Assembly: GCF_024753565.1 (NCBI RefSeq)
Contig: NZ_JANTPT010000001.1
Coordinates: 2,001,336-2,065,335 of the forward strand
Source: Mechercharimyces sp. CAU 1602
GTDB taxonomy: Bacteria > Bacillota > Bacilli > Thermoactinomycetales > JANTPT01
DNA length: 64,000 nucleotides
Direction: 5' to 3'
The position numbers and the translations under genes are program-made. Positions 1 to 8,025 of this stretch are shown here, one piece after another. A model generated the notes under the pieces. The model was not told the DNA's origin. It searched no databases and worked only from the letters and a program-made list of their open reading frames with translations. Position 1 is the stretch's first letter; each line of letters begins with the position of its first letter.

Positions 1-165
1 AATCGCTCGTCCATCAAAGGTACGAAGAGTAAGCATCCATCGATAAAGATCTACCATCTCTTCATTTGATAAGTTAGGTAGCTCTTTCCCTTTATTAATC
101 TCTCCATCGGGATTTAAGATTTGAAACATCTCTACTTCTGGTTTTGGCTGAATTGTATAAGCCAT
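1..165 (-). CDS. pdhA: Pyruvate dehydrogenase E1 alpha subunit, N-terminal part
   Basis: Only the first 55 codons lie in the window; the gene continues past the left edge. The reverse strand reads MAYTIQPKPEVEMFQILNPD and then a stretch ending in LRTFDGRAI, which matches the amino end of the E1-alpha subunit of Gram-positive pyruvate dehydrogenase complexes. E1 is the thiamine-diphosphate enzyme that decarboxylates pyruvate, and E1-alpha pairs with E1-beta (PdhB). The thiamine-binding region is outside the window. A good ribosome site (GAGGTGA) lies 7 to 8 bases before the ATG at 165. A branched-chain keto-acid E1-alpha is the main alternative. Confidence 0.8.
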   Translation of the reverse strand, partial: MAYTIQPKPEVEMFQILNPDGEINKGKELPNLSNEEMVDLYRWMLTLRTFDGRAI

Positions 166-537
166 ACCCGTCACCTCACCTCTATGATGATTTTCATACC
201 ACGCCTGTGGTAGAGCGCATATCGCCGTTCTTTACACACATTCCCTCTTATGCTTTCAAAATGAGCACTACTTCATGCATGAAACTGGTTAGGTTCTTCT
301 CATACCATTCCCCTATCCCCTTATAGACAAACGCCGGCATGCGTGATTCGCGTATATCTTATGCTTCGTCTAAAACTGTATTAGTTAATCCTCAACATCT
401 GTTAACATGCTAATATCACTTATATTATCAATCATAACTCATTATCAGTCAATATCTATCATCAATTTTAAATAACTGTATTAATCTCTGTTTCCTGTTA
501 TGCATCAGTTATGCTCTCTACTCAAAAACAGAAAGAA
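166..537. other. Non-coding gap between pdhA and the lipoprotein gene
   Basis: About 370 AT-rich bases must hold the pdhA promoter and leader on the reverse strand. I found no convincing -35/-10 pair, riboswitch or credible small gene. Short open frames on the forward strand here lack ribosome sites and look like noise. Confidence 0.5.
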
Positions 538-564
538 AGATGACTACCACCACCGTAGCCATCT
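538..564 (-). terminator. Intrinsic terminator after the lipoprotein gene
   Basis: On the reverse strand a 10-bp stem (AGATGGCTAC pairing with GTAGTCATCT through one G-U) closes a 7-base loop and is followed by TTCTTTCTGTTTTTG. It lies about 20 bases after the stop at 587. Confidence 0.6.
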
Positions 565-586
565 CCTAATACCCTCATTCAGATAT

Positions 587-1459
587 CTATTTGTTTTCCG
601 TCGCTTCTCTCACTTTCTGTGGAACTGTGATCTCCTCCACAAATTCTCCTTCATACGTAATCGTCATTTTTTGCCTACCCGACAACTGTATCTGCTTATT
701 TTTAATCTCTATCTCCATCGTCTTGTCCAGCTTCTCTTGTTGCAAGTTCTCTTTATTGATATAAATCCTCTCATTAACTTTCTCTAATTTGACCTCTTCA
801 TCTTTTACCGGAAGTTGTGCTTGTCGCAGCTGTGGACCCAGCATTTCTACCACTTGTCGCTCGAAATAGTCCAACATATATTGATCCTCACTACCTGCTA
901 ATGAAATATCGATAATAAAATGTTGGTCAGTCTCTTCCATAGTGATTGCTTCGCTTTCTTCTTTCTGAATTTCTTCTAAGATTGTCTGCACATGTTGTAG
1001 ACTATCAGAGGCTGTTTGCGCTTTGGCCTGCGATTCGGTTCCCACACCCTTCATTTTCATCCACTTACCCTCAGGCTGTTTTTGATATACATCTCCACCC
1101 ACCATATACGCCTCTACTGGGATCTTTTTCTCATCTGCACTCACTTCACCCTTCATGCTAAGCGCCAATGGGTTTTGCGTATAATTCATCTTCATATCCG
1201 TCATGGTCTTAATCTTCTTCTGTTGCTCGTCCACTTTCACATCAAACATCTGCTCACCCACTACACTGTACCGGGCACCCTCCAATTTCGCCATCTCCGC
1301 ACTGGCTCGCTTCACTACTTCCTCCAAGGTACGCGGAGCATCTTCTTTTACTTCTGTAACTTGTTCTTTTTTGCTCTCCTTTGCTTCCTCATCCGCCGAA
1401 CAGCCCACCCCTACCGCTAACATAAAAATCAACATCATCATTTTACCTAACCACTTCAT
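587..1459 (-). CDS. Putative lipoprotein, DUF6612-like
   Basis: A 290-residue exported protein. It opens with a lysine, a hydrophobic stretch (about residues 6-19) and a lipobox ending at Cys20 (VGVGCS), so it should be lipid-anchored on the outer face of the membrane. A charged linker is followed by a mainly beta domain with alternating polar and hydrophobic residues. That pattern recalls the LppX/LolA-like fold of DUF6612 lipoproteins common in Firmicutes. Function is unknown; binding of a lipid or hydrophobic ligand is only a fold-based guess. The start is supported by GGAGGAG upstream of the ATG. It is transcribed alone and ends at its own terminator. Confidence 0.6.
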   Translation of the reverse strand: MKWLGKMMMLIFMLAVGVGCSADEEAKESKKEQVTEVKEDAPRTLEEVVKRASAEMAKLEGARYSVVGEQMFDVKVDEQQKKIKTMTDMKMNYTQNPLALSMKGEVSADEKKIPVEAYMVGGDVYQKQPEGKWMKMKGVGTESQAKAQTASDSLQHVQTILEEIQKEESEAITMEETDQHFIIDISLAGSEDQYMLDYFERQVVEMLGPQLRQAQLPVKDEEVKLEKVNERIYINKENLQQEKLDKTMEIEIKNKQIQLSGRQKMTITYEGEFVEEITVPQKVREATENK

Positions 1460-1679
1460 CTCTACTCCTCCTTCACCTTCCCCATATTCTCGTTCTCATT
1501 CACATCATTGTACAACAAAGATAAGCAGACTATTCCAACTAACCGTATTCAGAATATCATATTACAGCTTATCACTACATCCACTACTGCAATCAAACTC
1601 ATCTCGATTTTTACTGAAACACCGAAGAATCAGATGAAAGACTTCACCTAATTTAGAAAAGAAAAGTCCACATAAAGAA

Positions 1680-1719
1680 CAATAGAAGGGATAGCCTGAG
1701 TGGGCTATCCCTTCTATTG
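1680..1719 (-). terminator. Terminator after the ferritin-like gene
   Basis: A perfect 17-bp stem (1680-1696 with 1703-1719) closes a 6-base loop between the ferritin-like gene and the lipoprotein gene. It sits 27 bases after the ferritin-like stop. The tract beyond the stem on the reverse strand is poor in T, so efficiency is uncertain. Confidence 0.7.
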
Positions 1720-1745
1720 TTGTATCTTCTATACGGACCCTTCAC

Positions 1746-2177
1746 TTACAAACGCGGGTCTTTTAAAAGTCGCTCCAATTCTTCCTTATGATTGGTTTCA
1801 TCGGCGATCATATCTTCCAACTGAATCTTGAGTGCGATTTCCCCAACTGCTTCTGCTTGATCCATTCGCTCTTTGTAACGTTTAATGGTAGCCGCTTCTT
1901 CATCGCGCGCATGTTGGAGCATCGTACGAACATCACTGATCATCTTAACAGGTTTCGGTTCTACTACTGGGTCTCCCCCAAGAGTAGCAATCTTTTCAGC
2001 CAAATATGAGGCATGTCCAATCTCATCTCGTGCTTCGGCTTCAAAGAACGGCTTTAATGTTTGGCGACTTAATCCTGACACGACCGCCGCATTGTTTGTA
2101 TATTGAATGACTGCCGCATATTCATACCCCAAATCTTCATTTAACCCATCAATCAATGTTTTTAACTTTGCATCCAT
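1746..2177 (-). CDS. Ferritin-like four-helix protein
   Basis: The protein of 143 residues starts MDAKLKTLIDGLNEDLGYEY and fits the ferritin-like superfamily (bacterioferritin/Dps-like). Carboxylate and His residues are spaced as in a di-iron site: a Glu in EYAAVIQY, E-x-x-H in DEIGHASY, Glu in DEEAATIK and E-x-x-H in DETNHKEE. It probably binds or oxidises iron in the cytoplasm, or guards against peroxide. I placed the start at the ATG at 2177, preceded by AAGGGGAG; the frame is open to 2246 but those residues look unlike the family. Partner and regulator are not visible. Storage ferritin versus a metal-dependent enzyme cannot be decided. Confidence 0.75.
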   Translation of the reverse strand: MDAKLKTLIDGLNEDLGYEYAAVIQYTNNAAVVSGLSRQTLKPFFEAEARDEIGHASYLAEKIATLGGDPVVEPKPVKMISDVRTMLQHARDEEAATIKRYKERMDQAEAVGEIALKIQLEDMIADETNHKEELERLLKDPRL

Positions 2178-2279
2178 GATGTGTCCACTCCCCTTATCTC
2201 TTTGCTCTTTATATACCCCCTCCATTTTATTTGTAAACAAAAACACACCTCTTTATTGTGAGGTGCGTTTCGATAGGGC

Positions 2280-2675
2280 TTAACGGCCTTTTTTCTGTTT
2301 AGCGGCAAGAGCGCTCAGCCGTTCTTCACTGCTCTTTGCCCATTTTTTCATCATATCTTCAAAGTCCCCAGGGCCACCACGACGACCCCCTCCGCCACCA
2401 CCACCGCCACTGCGACGGTTGTTGTTGCGCGGACGCTCTTCACTCAAGGCTTTGATCGATAGTGATATCTTACCGGAAGGATCCACTTTCAGCACTTTAG
2501 CTTTAACCGTATCCCCTACCGATAACTCATCTTCAACTTTCTCTACATATTTTGCAGAGAGCTGCGAAATATGAACAAGACCCGTCTCACCGGATTCTAT
2601 TTTGACAAATGCTCCGAAGGGCTTGATCGCCACGACCTCGCCGCTAATGACGGATCCTTCCGTTAGCTGACTCAT
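2280..2675 (-). CDS. yugI: S1-domain RNA-binding protein, YugI/GSP13 type
   Basis: The 131-residue protein has one S1 RNA-binding domain (about residues 6-75) with the usual run of G-x-V, AFV, GLVHIS and V-x-A-K-V. A basic tail rich in Gly and Arg (about 85-105) follows. Length and layout match B. subtilis general stress protein 13 (YugI), a ribosome-associated protein. The start at 2675 (MSQLTEGSV) has GGGAG seven bases upstream; the longer open frame to 2747 adds residues not found in the family. The Gly/Arg tail should bind RNA non-specifically. It appears monocistronic. Confidence 0.8.
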   Translation of the reverse strand: MSQLTEGSVISGEVVAIKPFGAFVKIESGETGLVHISQLSAKYVEKVEDELSVGDTVKAKVLKVDPSGKISLSIKALSEERPRNNNRRSGGGGGGGGRRGGPGDFEDMMKKWAKSSEERLSALAAKQKKGR

Positions 2676-2884
2676 CCTAACACTCCCGATAAAATATTCA
2701 TCCTGTATAAAAGTAACACTTTTCTTAGGGAAAGTCAATAGGCACACTCGCTAAACACTGTTTCCGAAAGCCTTCCATAAGCTCTCCCATCACCAACTAC
2801 CCCTACCACTACTCATCCCTATTCCTAATATATACACACCATTCCACCAGATTAATGATTTGAGCATGGAACAGACATTAAGTA

Positions 2885-3532
2885 CTATTTAGATAATCGA
2901 ATTTCCCGATTACAAATTTCTTTCACCACAGGATCATGAGTAACGATAATTATGGTTTTTCCTTTTTGATTCAACTTATTTAAAATTTGTAATATATCAT
3001 CTCTGTTTCTTTCGTCTAGAGAACCTGTTGGTTCATCGGCTAAAATCAACTCACAGGGTTTGAGAAGAAGACGCGCCATAGCAACCCGTTGTTGTTCTCC
3101 CCCTGATAGTTCATGTATTTTTTGCTTTAGTGAAAGGTTTAACCCTACTTCACGAAGAGCCTGCACTTTTAACTCTCTTTTTTCTTTTTTTGATTTTCTC
3201 ACATAGGTCAACGGAATTGTGAGATTTTCGTTCAAAGTAGCTTGCTCAATTAAAGCGTAATTCTGGAATAAAAAAGATATTTTTGTGCGAAGAAGGATAT
3301 TTGCTTTTCGTGATCGAATAGATGGTCTTTCTTCACCAAACAACTTCACAATTCCTTCATTTGGGTTTTCTAACATGCCGATGATGTTTAGTAAGGTGGT
3401 TTTACCCGAACCACTCTCTCCAGTGATAGCAATAATGTCTCCTTGAACAACATCAAAGCAAATTTTATCGAAAACTGTGTTATTTCCATACCGTTTGGTT
3501 ACATGTTCAATTTCACAGACTAAATTCATCAC
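2885..3532 (-). CDS. ABC transporter ATP-binding protein, bacteriocin-export/immunity type
   Basis: A 215-residue ATPase with Walker [10 protein letters not shown] (about 37-45), Q-loop FQNYAL, signature [14 protein letters not shown], Walker [13 protein letters not shown] and the switch His in IIIVTHDP. Short ATPases of this kind pair with large FtsX-like permeases (MacB/LolD branch). The nearest type I can name is the putative lactococcin 972-group exporter ATPase. Its start codon touches the stop of the upstream permease frame (3532), so the two are translationally coupled. With the split membrane protein it would form one transporter, probably acting on a peptide rather than a small solute. 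Substrate unknown. Confidence 0.75.
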   Translation of the reverse strand: MMNLVCEIEHVTKRYGNNTVFDKICFDVVQGDIIAITGESGSGKTTLLNIIGMLENPNEGIVKLFGEERPSIRSRKANILLRTKISFLFQNYALIEQATLNENLTIPLTYVRKSKKEKRELKVQALREVGLNLSLKQKIHELSGGEQQRVAMARLLLKPCELILADEPTGSLDERNRDDILQILNKLNQKGKTIIIVTHDPVVKEICNREIRLSK

Positions 3533-4836
3533 TAGTTTCCTCCCTTAATTACATTGATCTTGTTTCGATTCTCCATCACGGCAAGAGTAATCACAGTTGC
3601 CACGACTTCAATACCTAGTAAAATGAGAATGATTACCAGAAAATTTATGTTCATAACTCCATGAATAGATTGGAGCATAGGAGGCTGTGCCAAGTCCATC
3701 AATCTACTAAACAGAATAAAGAGTATAGAGGTAAAGATTAACCATGAGAAGGCACTACAATAGGTTTTATAAAATCCAATACCGAATATACGTTTAACTA
3801 CCAATCGTTTTTGATGCTCATGAAAAAAAATGATCATATTCTGTACAGTCAAAAATATGAACGTTCCAAAAACTCCTAACATTAATAAAGAGATTATATT
3901 AATCTCTTTTTGTAAGGAATTCACTTCTTCTTCTACATATTCTTGAAGAGAAGATATCTTGACTTCATCATCCAAATGATATGTCTTTAATTCAGACTCA
4001 AGCTCTTCATAGGTAAGTGAAGTACTCCCATCGATTAACTTAAGTTTTAATGGATCAGATAGTCCCTTTCCCTTAATGCCGCTTCTATAGGTAAATAAGT
4101 AGTTGTTTTCCGTCTTTACATGCAGGATTGGATCAAGGATTTTATTGAACTGAGATGGGAAAACTTCCGGATTAAAGCTAAATATATACTGGTCATTTTC
4201 CATCCAGATAATTTTCATCTCCTGTCCTTCGTCTTTTACAAGATAAAAATCTCTCATTTCCTTATCTTTATAAAAATATTCTCGAATATCTTTTTCTCGA
4301 TCGCGATATTTTTCAGGGACAAGCACAATCCAGTCTATCTCGGATTCAGTGACCTCTACAATGTTTCCCTCCAGATCAAAAGCAGGGAACTCTTTTAAAT
4401 AATTTATGTTTATAGTTACAGACAAAATCCCTCCCGTATTTGCATTTAACAGCAGCGAATCTTCTTCGTACTGACTAGTATCGATGTAGACTGATCCTAT
4501 CTTATTAAACAGTGGATATAATCTATATAGCTCATCGCCCACTTCATATTGTTCTTCTAACTCTTCCTCTATGGTATATGCTGTTGTATGGCCAACGTAA
4601 AATTCAGCTATACCATAGCCCCTCATGTTTCCCCATCTTCCCATGTCTTTTTTATGAGATAGAATACGATCTTCTTGAGTATGTAAGTTAGTATACTGGG
4701 TTATTAATGACATACCTGTTAAAACCAAAACAGTAGCACACACGACTTTTAACATCATGTTAAATAGGAATATAATACGGGTGTCTCTTCTGTTTTTTAA
4801 CATTTGGCTTACTTTGATAGAAGCAATATTGTCCAT
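3532..4836 (-). CDS. Bacteriocin-associated membrane protein, C-terminal half (split gene)
   Basis: This frame encodes a membrane anchor (about residues 26-46), a large outside domain (about 50-310) and three membrane segments near 318-340, 352-377 and 393-420. That repeats the plan of the preceding frame, so together they look like one eight-segment permease of the bacteriocin-associated (TIGR01654/DUF1430-like) family, normally a single chain of about 650-700 residues. The first ATG at 4836 has no recognisable ribosome site. The frame overlaps the upstream one by 77 bases in the +1 phase. It may be expressed by frameshifting, by coupling, or not at all. Confidence 0.6.
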   Translation of the reverse strand: MDNIASIKVSQMLKNRRDTRIIFLFNMMLKVVCATVLVLTGMSLITQYTNLHTQEDRILSHKKDMGRWGNMRGYGIAEFYVGHTTAYTIEEELEEQYEVGDELYRLYPLFNKIGSVYIDTSQYEEDSLLLNANTGGILSVTININYLKEFPAFDLEGNIVEVTESEIDWIVLVPEKYRDREKDIREYFYKDKEMRDFYLVKDEGQEMKIIWMENDQYIFSFNPEVFPSQFNKILDPILHVKTENNYLFTYRSGIKGKGLSDPLKLKLIDGSTSLTYEELESELKTYHLDDEVKISSLQEYVEEEVNSLQKEINIISLLMLGVFGTFIFLTVQNMIIFFHEHQKRLVVKRIFGIGFYKTYCSAFSWLIFTSILFILFSRLMDLAQPPMLQSIHGVMNINFLVIILILLGIEVVATVITLAVMENRNKINVIKGGN

Positions 4837-5809
4837 ATAGAAGAACTGATAAGGCTACTAGAAGGAGATATGCTTGAACCAGTTGAGAGATCATCAGAGA
4901 GATAAATGTCCAGGGTGAGGTCAAAACAAACGCGAATACAGCACTTCCACATGCAAAGATTCCAAAAGTAACACTAAGTAAGCGGCCGACAATTCTCCAC
5001 CATAAATAAATGTTAGAGATACCATGAATCTTTAATATTCCGATCGGCTTCGATAAACTTAAAATATAGTAGAGAAACAGCAAAATTGTTATTATATTAA
5101 TAATATATTGTAATTTTTTCATCAAGGACAGGTCTGTTATCTTAAAATATTCCTCTTGAGGTTCAATAAAGGCTTCTTTTGTTTGAAAGTTAGAAGGCGA
5201 GAAAGTGATTTCATCCCCTTCTTTCTCTTTGTTAACAGAAACATTAATTTTATTACTCAACGTTTGTAGAAATTGCTGAACATGTGTTTCGTCTTCAGCT
5301 TCCACAAAGTAGCGTCCTGTTACAGGAAGGTGATCGTATGAAGTCGCTAGTGGCTGAATAGTAATGAGCTGCCTAGGGTCAAAATATTGAATTTGACCGA
5401 TCTGACTCTCCTCTCCCTTCTCCATAGAGGAGAGGAACAAACCTTCTTGTTGACTCTCCTCAGTGCGTAATTCGCGACCTCTCTCTACATGAATATGATC
5501 ATAAAATTGAGTTTTACGAGTAAATAAAACATATTTTATGATCTCTAATTTTTCATCCGGTCGAAGATATCGAGCTGGCCGAAAGAGATTTACATTCTCT
5601 TCTTTCGCGGACTCCAACAAGAGAGGATACATGAGATCTGCATTAGATAACTCTGGTTGATCCGGAATTACGAAAGGAGTCGCAATTTTAGACTCAAGCT
5701 TTACCAGTTGTATCATTTCATTATTTATCATTTGATGATAAGAGATCCATACAGAAAAAGAGAGACTAATCAACACAGAGAGGAATATAGCTTTTTTCAA
5801 ATCCACCAT
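4760..5809 (-). CDS. Bacteriocin-associated membrane protein, N-terminal half (split gene)
   Basis: A 349-residue frame with an N-terminal membrane anchor (about residues 8-24), an outside domain of some 200 residues, then three membrane segments near 233-252, 265-290 and 297-322. The last 12 residues (KKQKRHPYYIPI) follow a run of six A and look like out-of-frame read-through, whereas the overlapping frame continues with family-like sequence. AAAGGAG lies only one base before the ATG at 5809. Translation may really start at the GTG at 5806 (4-base spacing) or the TTG at 5800 (10-base spacing). It is the second gene of the operon, overlapping the small peptide gene. Confidence 0.6.
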   Translation of the reverse strand: MVDLKKAIFLSVLISLSFSVWISYHQMINNEMIQLVKLESKIATPFVIPDQPELSNADLMYPLLLESAKEENVNLFRPARYLRPDEKLEIIKYVLFTRKTQFYDHIHVERGRELRTEESQQEGLFLSSMEKGEESQIGQIQYFDPRQLITIQPLATSYDHLPVTGRYFVEAEDETHVQQFLQTLSNKINVSVNKEKEGDEITFSPSNFQTKEAFIEPQEEYFKITDLSLMKKLQYIINIITILLFLYYILSLSKPIGILKIHGISNIYLWWRIVGRLLSVTFGIFACGSAVFAFVLTSPWTFISLMISQLVQAYLLLVALSVLLYGQYCFYQSKPNVKKQKRHPYYIPI

Positions 5810-5906
5810 TCTCCTTTGTAGCTAAAGATATATAGAAGAAGGATAACGATGTAATGAAAAGAGCCATCAACCCCCACTTGTTTTGACGCGAAAGAAAACC
5901 TGTCAT
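5766..5906 (-). CDS. 46-residue single-span membrane peptide leading the ABC operon
   Basis: The frame starts at an ATG at 5906 and ends with TAG at 5766. Positive residues lead (MTGFLSRQNK), one hydrophobic span follows (about residues 11-29), then a short polar tail with one Cys (KENGGFEKSYIPLCVD). GGAGAGTG lies eight bases before the ATG, and a sigma-A promoter stands about 48 bases upstream of it. It overlaps the next gene by 44 bases and carries that gene's ribosome site, so it could be a coupling leader, a small permease subunit or the peptide substrate. It does not resemble a lactococcin 972 precursor. No homologue recognised. Confidence 0.45.
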   Translation of the reverse strand: MTGFLSRQNKWGLMALFITSLSFFYISLATKENGGFEKSYIPLCVD

Positions 5907-5953
5907 TACTAGATCACTCTCCTAAATAGTATTTTTTGTTATAATTAGGTAAC

Positions 5954-5989
5954 TACTATGATAGTATTCCGACAAGCGAGTAGAGTCAA
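5954..5989 (-). promoter_or_regulatory. Sigma-A promoter with palindromic operator, ABC operon
   Basis: On the reverse strand TTGACT (5984-5989) and TACTAT (5961-5966) are separated by exactly 17 bases. The -10 hexamer is one arm of a perfect 13-base palindrome, TACTATcATAGTA (5954-5966). A protein bound there would block RNA polymerase. No regulator gene is adjacent. Confidence 0.65.
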
Positions 5990-6264
5990 GTTATTTTCTT
6001 ACTTTTTATATTATTTAGTTTTTTGTTTGTTGTTGAGTTATATCATTTATAATAAAACCTCAAAATATACTTTTTTAAGATATATGGCAAAGAGAAAGTG
6101 AAGAAGATAACATTGGCTCAAGAGATCAGCCAATTAACAACGTTTCAGCATCCGGCCTATATGTTGGTGGACTCATGATGCTTAAATTCATGATTACACA
6201 TGCGACACTTGCTTTTTTGTTATGATAGGTGCGCTCCTCTTGATTTGAGCATACCCCACAACTA
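5990..6264. other. Non-coding gap upstream of the ABC operon
   Basis: AT-rich spacer between the operon promoter and the terminator of the first AGCS gene. I looked for a bacteriocin precursor on both strands and found no frame with a ribosome site and a signal peptide. Confidence 0.5.
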
Positions 6265-6300
6265 AAAAAGTACGGGAACTTATTCCTAAGCCCCCGTACT
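6265..6300 (-). terminator. Intrinsic terminator after first AGCS gene
   Basis: On the reverse strand AGTACGGG (6293-6300) pairs with CCCGTACT (6270-6277) and is followed by TTTTT. It sits directly after the symporter stop at 6306. Confidence 0.8.
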
Positions 6301-6305
6301 CTCCT

Positions 6306-7757
6306 TTAACTTACCTCTCTTTTATTAGCCCCCATTTGCTCTCCAACCTCTTGATCCTCTTGCCAACACTCGACACCTTTAAGTCCTTCTATCTTATGCG
6401 CATAAAAGACAGGGTCTTTCCCTTGCTTCCGCTGTTCCATATAGTCCCTCAGCGCTGCAAAGGCGTATTTACCGATAATCAAAATAGCAACTAGGTTGAT
6501 AAATGCCATCAGAGCCATCGCCAGATCTGCCAAGCTCCATACTAGTTGTAGACTAGCAAGTGCTCCAAAAGCAACCATCCCCAAGGCTGCGATCCGGTAT
6601 ACATAGAGTGACGCTTTCCTTTTACTCACAAAGCCAATATTGGCTTCGCCATAATAGTAACTACCAACGATGGAGCTAAAGGCAAAGGTCAAGATCGCTA
6701 TCGCTAAGAATCCCCCTGCCCATGAGCCAAAATGTTCACCCATTGCCGCTTGGGTTAAGTTTACCCCAGTTAATTCTGCAGAGCCCTGCTTTCCTGAGAG
6801 CAATATAATCGAAGCTGTGGCCGTACATACCAACAATGTGTCGAAAAAGACACCCATCGCTTGAATAAATCCTTGTTTGACAGGGTGCGATACTTCCGCT
6901 GTCGCCGCAGCATTAGGGGCACTCCCCATCCCTGCTTCGTTAGAGAAAAGACCACGCTTTACTCCCATCGAGATAGCAGCTCCCATTCCACCACCTACTA
7001 CCTCTTCAAATCCAAATGCACTTTTGAAGATGAGTAGAAGCATCGCTGGAATCTCAGTAAAATTACTAAAGGTGACATATAAAGCTAGTACCATGTAGAA
7101 AACCGCCATCACTGGCACTACTTTTTCTGAAAAGCGGGCAATCCGTGCGACCCCACCAAAGATAATAACTCCCGTCAATACTGTCAGCACAATCGCAATC
7201 ACCATCGGATTAATGGAGAAGGAACCAGTAAACGCTTCTGCAATCGTATTACTTTGTACAGAGTTAAAGACTAAACCAAAACTTACAATAATCCCAATTG
7301 CAAAAGCACGACTCATCCATTTAGAACCAATCTGCTTTTGAATATAGTAAGCAGGACCTCCTCTGTAACCTACTTCATCTTTCACCTTATATATCTGTGC
7401 CAAAGTGCTTTCAACAAAAGCTGTCGCACCTCCTAGCACCGCTACTAACCACATCCAAAACACTGCACCCGGACCGCCCGCAGCGATCGCCGTAGCAACA
7501 CCAGCGACGTTACCCGTTCCTATTCTGGTTGCCGCCCCAATCATAAAAGCTTGCAAAGAGGAAATTTGATTTTTATCTTTTTTATCGAACGAAGGCTTCT
7601 CCGCTAACACACGGATCATTTCCCTAAAGTAGCGCATCTGCCCGAATTTCATTCGAATCGTGAAATAAACACCTGCACCTAATAATAATCCAATTAAAAT
7701 ATAAGACCATAAGATATTATTGATGAAATTGATGCTATTTGCAAATAAGTCATACAT
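6306..7757 (-). CDS. AGCS-family amino acid:cation symporter (paralog 1)
   Basis: A 483-residue membrane protein of the alanine/glycine:cation symporter family (AlsT/DagA type), which imports small neutral amino acids or glutamine with Na+ or H+. It shows the family signature near residues 72-100 (ATRIGTGNVAGVATAI, then GGPGAVFWMW), the GGPAYYI block, and GLFSNEAGMGSAPNAAATA near 270-288. About ten membrane helices are evident, with a charged cytoplasmic tail. It stands immediately downstream of a close paralog in the same orientation; each has its own terminator, so the pair need not be co-transcribed. The substrate cannot be read from sequence. Confidence 0.85.
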   Translation of the reverse strand: MYDLFANSINFINNILWSYILIGLLLGAGVYFTIRMKFGQMRYFREMIRVLAEKPSFDKKDKNQISSLQAFMIGAATRIGTGNVAGVATAIAAGGPGAVFWMWLVAVLGGATAFVESTLAQIYKVKDEVGYRGGPAYYIQKQIGSKWMSRAFAIGIIVSFGLVFNSVQSNTIAEAFTGSFSINPMVIAIVLTVLTGVIIFGGVARIARFSEKVVPVMAVFYMVLALYVTFSNFTEIPAMLLLIFKSAFGFEEVVGGGMGAAISMGVKRGLFSNEAGMGSAPNAAATAEVSHPVKQGFIQAMGVFFDTLLVCTATASIILLSGKQGSAELTGVNLTQAAMGEHFGSWAGGFLAIAILTFAFSSIVGSYYYGEANIGFVSKRKASLYVYRIAALGMVAFGALASLQLVWSLADLAMALMAFINLVAILIIGKYAFAALRDYMEQRKQGKDPVFYAHKIEGLKGVECWQEDQEVGEQMGANKREVS

Positions 7758-7967
7758 TTTTATCCGCCACCTCCGGTTAGCCTTCTTTTTTTGATATTTT
7801 CTATTTTAATACTTTTATACAAAAAATCAATGATATATTTAGTGGAATGATTAGCATTATTATCTTTAATATTGGATAATCCCTAATTTTTCGTTGTTAT
7901 CCTTTGTTTTCTCACTTCTAATTTTCATATAATTTCTTGTTATCTCGCCTTAAAATATAAAAATACA

Positions 7968-8001
7968 AAAAAGAGCCCCCTAATCGGAAGGCTCTTTTTT
8001 T
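7968..8001 (-). terminator. Terminator between the two AGCS genes
   Basis: Stem AAAGAGCC/GGCTCTTT with T runs on both sides, so it can work in either direction. It ends the upstream paralog's transcript 24 bases after its stop. Confidence 0.75.
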
Positions 8002-8025
8002 GCAAATATTAGTAATTACTACGTA

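Noticed and set aside
144-326. 60-residue forward frame opposite the pdhA start
   Set aside because: No ribosome site; it is antisense to pdhA and its leader.
4790-4800. A-AAA-AAC on the reverse strand as a -1 ribosomal slippery site
   Set aside because: The second frame lies +1 from the first, so a -1 slip cannot join them. A +1 or -2 event, or a one-base indel in the run, is needed instead.
5907-6264. A lactococcin 972-like precursor expected near the ABC operon
   Set aside because: No frame with a signal peptide and ribosome site was found in either strand.
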